A DNA stretch of 64,000 nt. It comes from JAQGLW01 sp035995725 (lineage in GTDB: Bacteria > Pseudomonadota > Gammaproteobacteria > Burkholderiales > Burkholderiaceae_D). A program made the position numbers and the translations under genes. Shown piece by piece: positions 1 through 8,929 of the stretch. The stretch covers positions 11,227-75,226 of the forward strand of contig DASYKE010000239.1 in the NCBI GenBank assembly GCA_035995725.1, read 5' to 3'. The notes under the pieces were generated by a model, which was given only the letters and a program-made list of their open reading frames with translations, did not search any database and was not told where the DNA came from. The first letter of the stretch is position 1. Each line of letters starts with the position of its first letter.

Positions 1-467
1 TGATTCAAACCAAGCAACATCTGGCATTACTCATGCCCTCCGGCCCGGCACTGGTGCTTAATACGCTTCGATGGCCAAGCGAAGTACAGCCATTCGATGA
101 ATTAAACCTTCCCGGAACGGACGCGCAGCCCGCCGCTCTCACCGAAAAAGAATTGTCGATAGCGACGCAGCTAGTCGAAAGCATGTCCCGGGAATGGGAT
201 CCCAAACAATATCGCGATACCTTCCGCGACGACGTCATTGCGCTGATAAATCGAAAAATCAGCAGCGGCAACACGACAGTAGCGGCGCCTGACATACCGA
301 CGCCTGCGATCGAGGCACCGCCCAATAACACCATTGATTTGACCGACATGTTGCGGCGCAGCCTGCGTTATCCGCCGCAAGGAAAAGCCGACCAGCGGGG
401 CCGCGGTCTCTATCCACCGCCAAGGAGCAGGCGCGCACCTGCAAAGCCGCGCAGAACGCCTGGTTAG
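1..467 (+). CDS. ku: Ku protein, C-terminal part (cut by window edge)
   Basis: The reading frame is open from base 3 to the TAG at 465-467, and the first in-frame ATG (33) is internal, so the gene starts upstream of the window. Bacterial Ku is a homodimer that binds DNA ends and recruits LigD in non-homologous end joining. The visible part matches the end of the Ku core: IQTKQHLALL, then a TLRWPSEVQPF stretch, then the helical segment with EKELSIATQLVESM and WDPKQYRDTFRDDVIALI that closes the Ku fold. The last 45 or so residues are a Pro/Arg-rich tail (PPPRSRRAPAKPRRTPG), as expected for the variable basic C-terminus. LigD is not in the window. The tail composition (RGRGLYPP) is slightly odd, and a late frameshift cannot be excluded. 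Confidence 0.88.
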   Translation, partial: IQTKQHLALLMPSGPALVLNTLRWPSEVQPFDELNLPGTDAQPAALTEKELSIATQLVESMSREWDPKQYRDTFRDDVIALINRKISSGNTTVAAPDIPTPAIEAPPNNTIDLTDMLRRSLRYPPQGKADQRGRGLYPPPRSRRAPAKPRRTPG

Positions 468-508
468 ATCAACACATACGCTGGACCGGCTGCGTGCATC
501 AAACCCGG

Positions 509-1009
509 TTAATCCGAGCGTTTGATCACGCTGAATGCTCCGTCCGGCTCCAGATAGACACCCTTTACCTGGTTCAACGACTCCACGTTATGCTCCCGCA
601 ATTTTTGCCATAATTCATCTTCGGTGATGAATTCCTGGCGCATGTTGTGTTTCAGCATTTGACCGTTTTTCACCAGGCATAAAGGAGGTGGCTCGGCAAA
701 CCGCCGGAACGCAACGAATCGATAACTCAGCATGTCGAGAAAAAAATTCCAGCCGATCAGCGTGGATACCAGGACAATTCCATCAGTGACCGACTTGTAT
801 TCACCCGCCATCGCATTTTGCGCAGCATCGGCCACAATCACCAGAACCAGCAGATCCCCGATGCCGACGGCACCTACATCGCGTCGCACCACAAACCGGA
901 AAACCAGAAACAGAAACCAGTACATTGCGCTGCCCCGGATCACGATCTCCGCCAATGGCATGCTCAGGCCAAACAACTCGCCCCAGTCGATTTCAAAAAG
1001 GCTGCTCAT
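509..1009 (-). CDS. YetF/DUF421-family membrane protein
   Basis: This 166-residue protein has the DUF421 (YetF) layout: about three N-terminal hydrophobic segments (roughly residues 22-42, 48-66, 75-95) followed by a soluble C-terminal domain of about 70 residues. The ATG at 1007-1009 is preceded by a good ribosome site (GGGGAGAAGC), which supports this start. The typical TM segment FVVRRDVGAVGIGDLLVLV and the C-terminal pattern (LVKNGQMLKHNMRQEFITEDEL, then QVKGVYLEPDGAFSVI) are characteristic. The family has no firmly assigned biochemical role; it is common in Proteobacteria and spore formers. It stands alone between the convergent Ku gene and the large glycan-related gene. Confidence 0.85.
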   Translation of the reverse strand: MSSLFEIDWGELFGLSMPLAEIVIRGSAMYWFLFLVFRFVVRRDVGAVGIGDLLVLVIVADAAQNAMAGEYKSVTDGIVLVSTLIGWNFFLDMLSYRFVAFRRFAEPPPLCLVKNGQMLKHNMRQEFITEDELWQKLREHNVESLNQVKGVYLEPDGAFSVIKRSD

Positions 1010-1243
1010 GCTTCTCCCCTTTATTTAATCGGCCGTTTACCGCGCAGGCAAGCCGGCCGATACCATGACTGTGCGCCGCTTTTCCGCTCGATAGTTTGAT
1101 TTTTTTCGATTGTCCAGCATTACGGACATGACTTGCGACCACCTCTCCCATGTCAAAAAAATGGCGCCCCATTTTCATAGAGCGCCATTTCTGGTCCGAT
1201 CTGCTCTACATCTCTTCCATCGGACCACTGGCTGCCATTCACT

Positions 1244-4200
1244 TTACTCCGCCACCGCGCTTTTTTGAGGCTGAAGCCATTTAACCGTTTCAGCCGCTTT
1301 TTTGCCTGCCAGAAACGCATGGTCCGAATTGTAATATTCCCATTCGCTGTAACGCCCCGACAGCACAATGTCATGTTCCGCAAGCCAGGCTTTGATGGTT
1401 GCCACATTGGTCGAACGCGCATGATCGTACACCACATAGGCATATGACATGTCGACCTGATTGGCGGTAATCAACTGATCATCCGCATTCATCAGACCCA
1501 CCTTGATGCAGTCTGCTACACAACGGTCAATAAGACGCTGGCCATCAACCGGCAACGGCTTCCACGGCGAATAGGAAATCTCGCAGGTCAGCCCGAAGCC
1601 ACCGGGTGGATTGCAGTTCGGGCTTGCGTTACCCTGAACAAATATGCGGTGGAAGATCGTGTCTTCTGGATAATAGATCCAGTGCTTGTCGGTAATTTTT
1701 TCGCGCGCGACGCCGAGATTAACGCAGCGCACCGAGATATGCTGCAGTCCGCGCGCAGCTTCCTTCACTTCGGCCGGTGCTTCGTCACCAATCAGCTTGA
1801 CCAGCTGCGGCAACGGCATGGTGCTGATCAGGCTGTCGTAATGAAAGCGCCGTCCATCGGCCAGCGCCACGATACGTTCCCCAGGAGAAACCTGCACCAC
1901 GTCGGCATTGAGTTCCACCGTACCCTTGATGTGCGGCAGAAAGCCGGAGACCAGTGCCTGGAAACCACCGCGCAACGGATATCCGAATCGCGCATTCGGT
2001 CCCATCGGTTTGCCGACAGGTTCCAGTGCGCCTTCGATGATCTCCTCTATGTCGGGTAGCGGCACCCGTCCCCCCAGCCACGAAGTTTCCATGTCGGTCA
2101 ATGGCACCGTCCATAGTTTCCTGTTATACGGTATCGCAAAATGTTTGGCGATACCGCTGCCCCACACCTTGTAAATGAATTCTTCAAAATTGTCGGGCAA
2201 AGGCTTTTCGAGCGGCAATGCACGAGCTGACGGCGATGTCGCGGGAAGTGTCACGGTGCCGTCGGCGCAGCAATCGGTAATCTCCTTGCAGACAACGGCG
2301 CCCCCATTGTTTGCCGCATCGGATTTGGTATCCGGCTTTTTCAGGCTGCCATAGCGCGCCTCCATCGCCCCGACGATACATTCCTTGATTACCTTCGGCG
2401 GCAAGCCGTACAGCGCTCCCTGAAACGGATAACGTGTATGCACGCCTTTGCTGTATATCCATGCCTCGCGATTTTGCCAATGAACATTGTCGCCCAGTAA
2501 AATCTGATACAGCTTCTGCACATACGCATCATTGGAAAACATGATGTGTCCCGCATAGTCGAAAGTGAATCCCTTATCCTCGACCGAACGGCACCATCCG
2601 CCTATCGTCGAATTTTTATCCAGCAGCAGGGTGTCCTTGTCCAAGTGATAGGCAGCACTGAGCCCAGTTGGACCGGCGCCGATGATGGCGCATTTCACAT
2701 TGGCTGTCTGTTTGCGCAACGGATTGATGTTCGAGCTGGCTTCAGCCGGCTCCGGTATTTGCCTGATTTCGGGCTTCTGTACATTGCGCGCAGCTTCCAT
2801 CAGCGCATGCATTTTTTCCGCTGTGCTATCCCATGAAGTCGATGCCACAACCGCACGCATTTTCTTCACTTTTCTGGCGCGCAGTTCCGTTGTTTCCAGC
2901 AACGCCGCTTCGCACGACGCTATGAATTGCGCTACGTCGGCGGCTATATAGACAATGTCCTTGTACAGGTCCGCCACATCGGTCACCGGCGTACTGACAA
3001 TAGGAAGCTCCGCTGCCATGTATTCAAGCGTCTTGGTAGGGCTGATAAAACGCGTGGACTCATTGAGTGCGAATGGCAGCAGGCATACATCCCATCCCGC
3101 CAGAAAATGCGGCAGGGCCTTGTATGGCTGCTGCCCCAGATAATGGATGTTCGGACGTTGCGGCAGCACCGCCGGGTCGATCTTGACGACCGGCCCGACC
3201 AATACGATTTGCCACTGAGGATGGGCATCGGCTACCTGCCCGATCAGTTCGGTATCGAAGCGTTCGTCAATCACGCCGTAATAGCCCAGGCGCGGCCCTG
3301 GGATATCTCTGTGTGCAGGATGGGAATTGGTGTGATCGAGCGCCTGGACAAAATGGACACCATCCACGCTGCTTGGAAAACAATGCACATTGGGGTGACG
3401 CTCGCGCTTGGCGCGATACAGGCTGGGCCCGCCTGTGAAGACCACATCGGCGACCTTCAGCACCGCATTTTCACGCTGCAGCAGTTGCTTCGGCGCGTTC
3501 TTGAACGCAGCCAGCTCATCCATGCAATCGTACACCACCAGGCGGGGATGCAACTCCTGCAATAGCGGCAGCGCCATCGGCGTGTAGAACCACACGATAT
3601 GATCATCGTAGTCGGCGACCAGTTGCCGCATCAGCTTGCGTAGCTGAGGCAGCTGATCGTCATGGAAACCAGGCATTGCGATGGACGTGTGCGGCTGGCA
3701 GACAAAGACATTCGGCACCGGATTGGAAATCTCCCATCGGCTTTCCTGTTCGTCGAAGATCGGCTCTTCGACAAACACGACAGGATAATACTCGGCCAGC
3801 CGCGACATTAAATGCTGCGGCCGCTGGCAAACGAAGTCCCAGCGCAGATGAGAAAAAACAATAATTGCAGGCATGCGGTCTCCTTGCCGTTCAGACGGCA
3901 TATAACTAGGACAAAATTGTCCGGTCAAGCGCTGCGCCTGACGTAGCGCAGCAGCGTACGGTTGTGACAGGATGCGCCGGAACTTTTCGTCGCCGTCCTT
4001 CCTCACATCCCACAAACCGCTGTAATGCCAATGCCTGGCATGTTGCCAGTCCGGGCGGTCGATAATCGGATAAAGACAGACTCCAATCAGATCTACATCG
4101 TGGCTCTTCGCCAGCGCAATTTCCTGCGCGATTTCCCTGATCCAGACACCGCGACCGCTGCCGGCATGGCTGGTTTCAGACAACAGGATTGGACGCTGAT

Positions 4201-5062
4201 AGCGCTGGTACACTTCGATCAAAAGACGATGCAGCGGACAGCGGCGCGGATCATCCAGATGCCAGTCCAGCGTCTCGTTGGTCTCGATCTCCCATTGATT
4301 GTCGTGGTAATAGTCCACACCGATCAAATCGAGATAGCGTGGGGCGCCGCCCAGCTCCGGCTCCAATCTGCCGCTCAACATATCCCATGCTTCAAATTGG
4401 GATTGCCTGATTGCCGCGGCAGCGTCCTGAAGCTCCGGACGGTTCGCAGGCGCGACCACGTGGACCGCCGGATCGCAATGCATAATGCGCGCGCGCGAAT
4501 TGAACTCCCAGATCGCATCGCAACCCGCGAGCGTGGCGCGTACCAGTTGCCGTTTCAGTGCGGATCCGCCACCCTGCGCCGGGAAATTCGCGCTGGGGAA
4601 CCGGTTTTCGGCGGCTGCCCAGCAGGTAAAGGAGATTTCATTGATCAGCGAATAGACCGGCGCCTCATCCGAAAACCGGGCCAGATAGCAGGTCACACTG
4701 CGGCAATAGCGGGCAAAGCGCTCGATGAATTCGGGCGAATAAACATCGATGTCCGGCGGCCAGCCGTGATGGCATAGCGTCCAGACAATCTGCAAGCCCA
4801 TTTCCCGCGCAGCACGTGCGCGCGACTCAAGTGTCGAAAAATCGAACTGTCCGTCTGTTTCTACGAGATGCCACCCTACATTCTCACGCACCGTGCGGAT
4901 GCCAAAATCCCGCAATAGCGCATAATCTTCCTGCGCCCGTTGAATATGTTGCGTTGAATCGCTTATCAACAATGGCTCACCAGCCCCGTTGATGTTATCC
5001 GCACCTTCATATCCGGCTACCCAGTATGAACGGAACAGTTCAGTAGGAGCGGATGGCGTCAT
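1244..5062 (-). CDS. Three-domain fusion: glycosidase - glycosyltransferase - FAD/UGM-like oxidoreductase
   Basis: A single 1272-residue frame joins three enzyme-like domains. Residues about 1-370 look like a clan-A (TIM-barrel) glycoside hydrolase: a SLINEISF strand places a putative acid/base Glu near 142, and ILLSETSHAG places a putative nucleophile near 296. Residues about 393-770 resemble a GT-B glycosyltransferase, starting AIIVFSHLRWDFVCQRPQHL with a C-terminal SPTKTLEYMAAELPIVST donor-binding segment. Residues about 788-1272 start with the FAD motif IIGAGPTGLSAAYHL and resemble amine-oxidase/UDP-galactopyranose-mutase proteins; a Cys/Ala-rich insert (about 915-960) interrupts this domain. 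Joint action on one sugar is inference. No export signal is visible, so a cytoplasmic location is likely. No clear ribosome site precedes the ATG at 5062. No partner genes flank it. Confidence 0.8.
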   Translation of the reverse strand: MTPSAPTELFRSYWVAGYEGADNINGAGEPLLISDSTQHIQRAQEDYALLRDFGIRTVRENVGWHLVETDGQFDFSTLESRARAAREMGLQIVWTLCHHGWPPDIDVYSPEFIERFARYCRSVTCYLARFSDEAPVYSLINEISFTCWAAAENRFPSANFPAQGGGSALKRQLVRATLAGCDAIWEFNSRARIMHCDPAVHVVAPANRPELQDAAAAIRQSQFEAWDMLSGRLEPELGGAPRYLDLIGVDYYHDNQWEIETNETLDWHLDDPRRCPLHRLLIEVYQRYQRPILLSETSHAGSGRGVWIREIAQEIALAKSHDVDLIGVCLYPIIDRPDWQHARHWHYSGLWDVRKDGDEKFRRILSQPYAAALRQAQRLTGQFCPSYMPSERQGDRMPAIIVFSHLRWDFVCQRPQHLMSRLAEYYPVVFVEEPIFDEQESRWEISNPVPNVFVCQPHTSIAMPGFHDDQLPQLRKLMRQLVADYDDHIVWFYTPMALPLLQELHPRLVVYDCMDELAAFKNAPKQLLQRENAVLKVADVVFTGGPSLYRAKRERHPNVHCFPSSVDGVHFVQALDHTNSHPAHRDIPGPRLGYYGVIDERFDTELIGQVADAHPQWQIVLVGPVVKIDPAVLPQRPNIHYLGQQPYKALPHFLAGWDVCLLPFALNESTRFISPTKTLEYMAAELPIVSTPVTDVADLYKDIVYIAADVAQFIASCEAALLETTELRARKVKKMRAVVASTSWDSTAEKMHALMEAARNVQKPEIRQIPEPAEASSNINPLRKQTANVKCAIIGAGPTGLSAAYHLDKDTLLLDKNSTIGGWCRSVEDKGFTFDYAGHIMFSNDAYVQKLYQILLGDNVHWQNREAWIYSKGVHTRYPFQGALYGLPPKVIKECIVGAMEARYGSLKKPDTKSDAANNGGAVVCKEITDCCADGTVTLPATSPSARALPLEKPLPDNFEEFIYKVWGSGIAKHFAIPYNRKLWTVPLTDMETSWLGGRVPLPDIEEIIEGALEPVGKPMGPNARFGYPLRGGFQALVSGFLPHIKGTVELNADVVQVSPGERIVALADGRRFHYDSLISTMPLPQLVKLIGDEAPAEVKEAARGLQHISVRCVNLGVAREKITDKHWIYYPEDTIFHRIFVQGNASPNCNPPGGFGLTCEISYSPWKPLPVDGQRLIDRCVADCIKVGLMNADDQLITANQVDMSYAYVVYDHARSTNVATIKAWLAEHDIVLSGRYSEWEYYNSDHAFLAGKKAAETVKWLQPQKSAVAE

Positions 5063-5645
5063 GTCGCATATGGAAAAATGTTATACCAGTCGCTCGTTCT
5101 ATAACGGTTATTTCAAAGGAGAGTCCGCATGGTGATTATGCGCAACTCGTCAACAGGCTCGCCACACTTTGCACAATCAAGTTTTGTGCGGCAAAAATCG
5201 CCAGGCGTTCGATTTTTTAAAACAGACCAACACAACCAAGTACTATTACGCAAAAGACATGCCGGTCAGCCCGCGGCGCCACATCGGAGTGGCGCAATTC
5301 ACCACGACCGCATACCCAACGTAAGTTTTACAGCATGGGGTAAAAACTACATTTGTCCATGGATGCTGTGGTGATCAAGGCGCGAAATGATTCACTCTCG
5401 TCCCTGCATCCGGAAGCGCCGCATGATGATTTGAATATTCACGATACGAAGACTTTTCATTATTCTGCCCGGATCAAAGGCCGCCGCATTGAAATAGCTC
5501 AACAAGTCACGGCAATATCATTCGGCCTGCCGTAGTGCCGAGTTATGGCATGAGCCATCGACTTCAAGCCATAAGGAATTCAAGCAGCAACGTTGGATGA
5601 CATCGAGCGCCCCGCGTGCGCGGTGATTTCACATGCATGCGTCGT
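5063..5645. other. Gene-poor intergenic region
   Basis: 583 bases without a convincing gene. A short open frame (5129-5374, plus) has an AAGGAG site 7 bases before its ATG, but its protein is compositionally unlike a real gene and matches no family I know. Part of the region must hold the promoter of the minus-strand three-domain gene. No repeat or strong terminator seen. Confidence 0.5.
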
Positions 5646-5993
5646 TTAAAGAGAGGCTGTTTTACGAGTACGATCGGCTTCAGAAATGCTTGACTGGTGC
5701 CGCAATATCCCTTTCACGATTTTCGACTTGATGCTTTTCGATGAAGATCGATACGGCCGTCCCCTCTTTGCATGGAGCCTGAAAAACATGCTGCATAATC
5801 GAAGCAGCTGAAACCGTAGCGATTCGTAATATGACGACATCGACAAAATTTCCAGCTCTTTTTCCGAGGTCCCGGCGCCAAGCTGATACCTGAGCATTAT
5901 CAGCTGCATCGCTCTCTGCCCGTATTGCACTGAAAACCCATGTTCCATTGCAGCAACTGCAATTTTCGTCCTGCAGACATCAAATAGATTCAT
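5646..5993 (-). CDS. Hypothetical protein, 115 residues
   Basis: I do not recognise this protein. It is 115 residues long, with no signal peptide, and a basic C-terminal half (Lys/Arg/Ser-rich, residues about 72-115) following a helical Leu/Met-rich segment (about 25-70). The start has only a weak ribosome site (TTGAG directly before ATG). It lies alone in an AT-richer stretch upstream of the hybrid kinase and is transcribed away from it. The frame is long enough to be real but composition does not prove coding; it may be a short regulatory or DNA-binding protein, or spurious. Confidence 0.35.
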   Translation of the reverse strand: MNLFDVCRTKIAVAAMEHGFSVQYGQRAMQLIMLRYQLGAGTSEKELEILSMSSYYESLRFQLLRLCSMFFRLHAKRGRPYRSSSKSIKSKIVKGILRHQSSISEADRTRKTASL

Positions 5994-6418
5994 CTCAATA
6001 AAATGCTTTGATGAAGACAGAACTGGTATCTGTAAAAGAGGTATTCTGGTTTTCTTATTTCACCCCGGTACGTTTTCTGCTTGAAGCTGATCTAAAGCTT
6101 CATTGAAACCGCTGCGTTGAATTGACGATTCTTGTATAAGAGAAATGATGATGTACTAACGGAAAAACGGCATACCGCATTTACATGCTGGCAGCACTGT
6201 TATATGGTTGCCTTGAACAAGCGGCGCCAGAACGGCAATATGGAAAATGAAGAGGCAAGGTGAAGGAACATCGTTCACCGCTTGGCATGTTGGCGCTACA
6301 GTAGCAAGAATTGTGCGGCCGGATAAAAGAAACACTTGCGGCCATCCGCCAGACATGCCCCGCAAGGGCCGCAAGAGAGTTGAGCAACAGGTGAAACAAG
6401 GAAGGAGAAAATTCGATC
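5994..6418. other. Intergenic region upstream of hybrid kinase
   Basis: 425 bases, AT-richer than its surroundings, with no supported gene. It contains a sigma-54-like promoter candidate (6291-6306) and a good ribosome site (AAGGAG, 6400-6405) for the kinase gene. Confidence 0.5.
6291..6306 (+). promoter_or_regulatory. Candidate sigma-54 promoter of the hybrid kinase gene
   Basis: TGGCGCTACAGTAGCA has the GG-N10-GC spacing of -24/-12 promoters; it differs from the consensus at the fifth base and in the first T pair of the -12 box (TAGCA instead of TTGCA). The predicted start would leave a leader of about 100 bases before the kinase ATG. The presence of two sigma-54 activators in the same locus makes it plausible; on its own the match is moderate. 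Confidence 0.35.
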
Positions 6419-8872
6419 ATGCCTGCATCGCCTGATGGCGTCGCTCCATTCCATAACAGAAACGATTTATTGCGTACGACGGTGAATCACCTATCAGACC
6501 TTACAGTAATGAAAAAAGCCGGCAGGAAGCTGAACCTGCATGACCAGCATTTGCAACTTGTTATCGATACCGTACCCGCATTGCTCGCCTATGTCGGCAA
6601 GGACGAACGCTACCGCCTGGTCAATGCCGCCTATGAAACCTGGTTCGAGCGGCCGCGCGAAGATATTGTCGGCCGCACCGTCAGCGAGGTGCACGGCAAT
6701 GCCTATGCAAGCATGCAGCAATATATCGCCAGAGCCCTCAATGGCGAACAGATCAGTTACGAGCATACCGTTCATGGCGACTCGGGCGATCGCCATGCCA
6801 TGATAGCTTATACGCCCGACGTAGATGCAGAAGGCAGGGTGCGCGGTTTTTCTTCCATGATAATGGATATCACCGAACACATGCATGGAGAACAGGTTCT
6901 GCGCGAAAAGGAAAAACAGCTGCGGCTGATCACGGATGCGGTACCCGTCTTCATCGCGCAATGCGATAAAAATTATCGGATCCGATTTATCAACAAGACA
7001 TACGCCGACCGTTTCGGTTTTCGGCCGGAGGATGCGATCGGTAAACGCATTTCAGACGTAGTCGGTGAAGAAGCGTTCTCCCTTTTTCGCAAGTATGTCG
7101 ACGCTGCGCTGGCCGGCAAAGCGCAAGAGCATGAAGTAAAAATACCGCTTCGCGGTATCGGCGATCACCACATGCATATGATGTACGTGCCAGAATGCGA
7201 TGAACGGGGCCATGTGCATGGCTTGATCGCCGCCGTCAGCGATATCACCCGGCTGCGGCGCACCGAAGAACAATTGCATCGCCGCGAACTGGAATTCAAG
7301 ACGCTGGTCGAGAACTCTCCGGATGGGATATCGCGCATCGACCGCAGCATGCGGCATATCTACGTCAATCCTGCGATCGAAGCGATCACCGGCTTTCGTG
7401 CGGCGGAGTATCTTGGCAAGACAAAAGCCGAGCTCGGCCTGCCGCCGGATCTGGTCCGCTCGTGGGACGGCGCAGCGCATGCAGCGTTCGAAACGGGTAC
7501 CGAACAGCGATTTGACTTTGAGCTTGCGAAGGGTGCCCGGACGCGTTATTTTTCCGCGCGCGTCATACCGGAAGCCGATCGCGACGGACATATCGAATCA
7601 GTGCTGGGCATCACCTACGATGTTACGGAGCGCACAAAAATGGAAAAAGAACATAATCTGCTATTGGCGCGCGAACGCGCGGCAAGGATTCAGGCCGAGA
7701 CTGCAGCACGCGCCCGGGATGAGTTTCTCGCAATTGTATCGCATGAGCTGCGCGCGCCTTTGAATGGCATTCAAAGCTGGGCCCACATACTTGAAAACTA
7801 TGTCAAAGATGCCACCTCCGCGCCGCTTGCGCAGCGTGCGCTGAACGGCATTAAAACCGGCGTCGCGCAGCAGGTGCGCCTGATCGAAGATCTGCTCGAC
7901 GTCACGCGGATGATGAGCGGCAAGCTGAGACTGGTGAAGCATCCGTTCATGCTGCTGCCGGTAATCCAGGCTGCAGTCGAGAGCGTGCGCAGCCTCGCCG
8001 CGGCAAAGCAAATCGGCATAACCTGTACTTACCAGATCACGACGGAGCAAATCGACGGCGATTCCGATCGTATACAGCAAATAATGTGGAATATGCTTTC
8101 CAACGCAGTCAAATTTACACCGCAGGACGGCAATGTATGGCTGACCGCAGCGAGCGTGGACTCCCAAATATTAGTTACCGTGCGCGACGATGGCGTCGGT
8201 ATCTCGCCCGAATTTCTGCCTCATCTGTTCGACCGTTTCAGCCAGGAAGACACATCGAGCACACGCGGCCACAGCGGTCTCGGCCTCGGCCTGTTTCTGG
8301 TGCGGCATCTGATCGAGCTGCATGGCGGATCGGTCAAAGCCGACAGCCCGGGAGAAGGAAAAGGAACGATGTTTTCCGTCTACCTGCCGCTACGCGTCAG
8401 CCGCGGCAGATATATTCCCGCCATACAAGCCGGGGACGCAGGCGACAACATCGGTTCGCTGCCTTCTCTCGGCGGCTTGCGCGTCCTGCTGGTCGACGAT
8501 CAGGAAGAGGCGCGCGAATCGCTGACGGTCGTTCTTGCCAGTGCCGGCGCCAATGTTTTTTCTGCGGCATCGTCCAAGGAAGTGCTCGATTGGCTGCCTA
8601 CTGTTAGGTCGGATGAATTGCCGAATATCCTTGTTTCCGATATTGCCATGCCAGTGGAAGACGGATACTCCGTCTTGAGAAAACTGCGGGCATGGGAAGG
8701 TGATGACGGCATCAAGCCATTGCATCGGCTGCCGGCGCTTGCATTGACTGCGTTTGCACAGCGGGAAGACCGGATCCGGGCGCTGACCGCCGGCTTTCAA
8801 ATGCATATGACCAAGCCGGTGGCGCCTGAAGAGCTGATCGTGGTCATTGCCATGATGACTTCCCGCGGATAA
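6419..8872 (+). CDS. Hybrid sensor histidine kinase (3 PAS, HisKA, HATPase, REC)
   Basis: An 817-residue cytoplasmic hybrid kinase. Three PAS domains lie at about 40-155, 165-285 and 290-410, each ending in the usual PAC-type sequence (for example VLGITYDVTERTKM). The H box (EFLAIVSHELRAPLNGI) puts the phospho-accepting His near 442, followed by an HATPase with N box (QIMWNMLSNAVKFT), G1 (VRDDGVGI) and G2 (GHSGLGLGLFLV). A receiver domain at about 690-815 starts RVLLVDDQEEARESL with acceptor Asp near 741 (ILVSDIAMPVEDG). No membrane segment is visible, so it senses an internal or diffusible signal. The start is supported by AAGGAG 10-15 bases upstream. It converges on the NtrC-type regulator 58 bases downstream, a likely partner. 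Confidence 0.93.
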   Translation: MPASPDGVAPFHNRNDLLRTTVNHLSDLTVMKKAGRKLNLHDQHLQLVIDTVPALLAYVGKDERYRLVNAAYETWFERPREDIVGRTVSEVHGNAYASMQQYIARALNGEQISYEHTVHGDSGDRHAMIAYTPDVDAEGRVRGFSSMIMDITEHMHGEQVLREKEKQLRLITDAVPVFIAQCDKNYRIRFINKTYADRFGFRPEDAIGKRISDVVGEEAFSLFRKYVDAALAGKAQEHEVKIPLRGIGDHHMHMMYVPECDERGHVHGLIAAVSDITRLRRTEEQLHRRELEFKTLVENSPDGISRIDRSMRHIYVNPAIEAITGFRAAEYLGKTKAELGLPPDLVRSWDGAAHAAFETGTEQRFDFELAKGARTRYFSARVIPEADRDGHIESVLGITYDVTERTKMEKEHNLLLARERAARIQAETAARARDEFLAIVSHELRAPLNGIQSWAHILENYVKDATSAPLAQRALNGIKTGVAQQVRLIEDLLDVTRMMSGKLRLVKHPFMLLPVIQAAVESVRSLAAAKQIGITCTYQITTEQIDGDSDRIQQIMWNMLSNAVKFTPQDGNVWLTAASVDSQILVTVRDDGVGISPEFLPHLFDRFSQEDTSSTRGHSGLGLGLFLVRHLIELHGGSVKADSPGEGKGTMFSVYLPLRVSRGRYIPAIQAGDAGDNIGSLPSLGGLRVLLVDDQEEARESLTVVLASAGANVFSAASSKEVLDWLPTVRSDELPNILVSDIAMPVEDGYSVLRKLRAWEGDDGIKPLHRLPALALTAFAQREDRIRALTAGFQMHMTKPVAPEELIVVIAMMTSRG

Positions 8873-8929
8873 AGCGCATTTATTATCCGGAGCATGAGCG
8901 TGAACCGGCAGCCGGAGCCCGCCGGCAAT

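Noticed and set aside
2200..2290. Possible fourth copy of the coding repeat in the three-domain gene (insert with GGAAGTGT and GTCGGCG)
   Set aside because: Only short pieces match; no continuous similarity above chance.
5129..5374. 81-codon frame with a good ribosome site
   Set aside because: Protein composition is unlike a real protein and nothing recognisable; the AAGGAG is likely chance.
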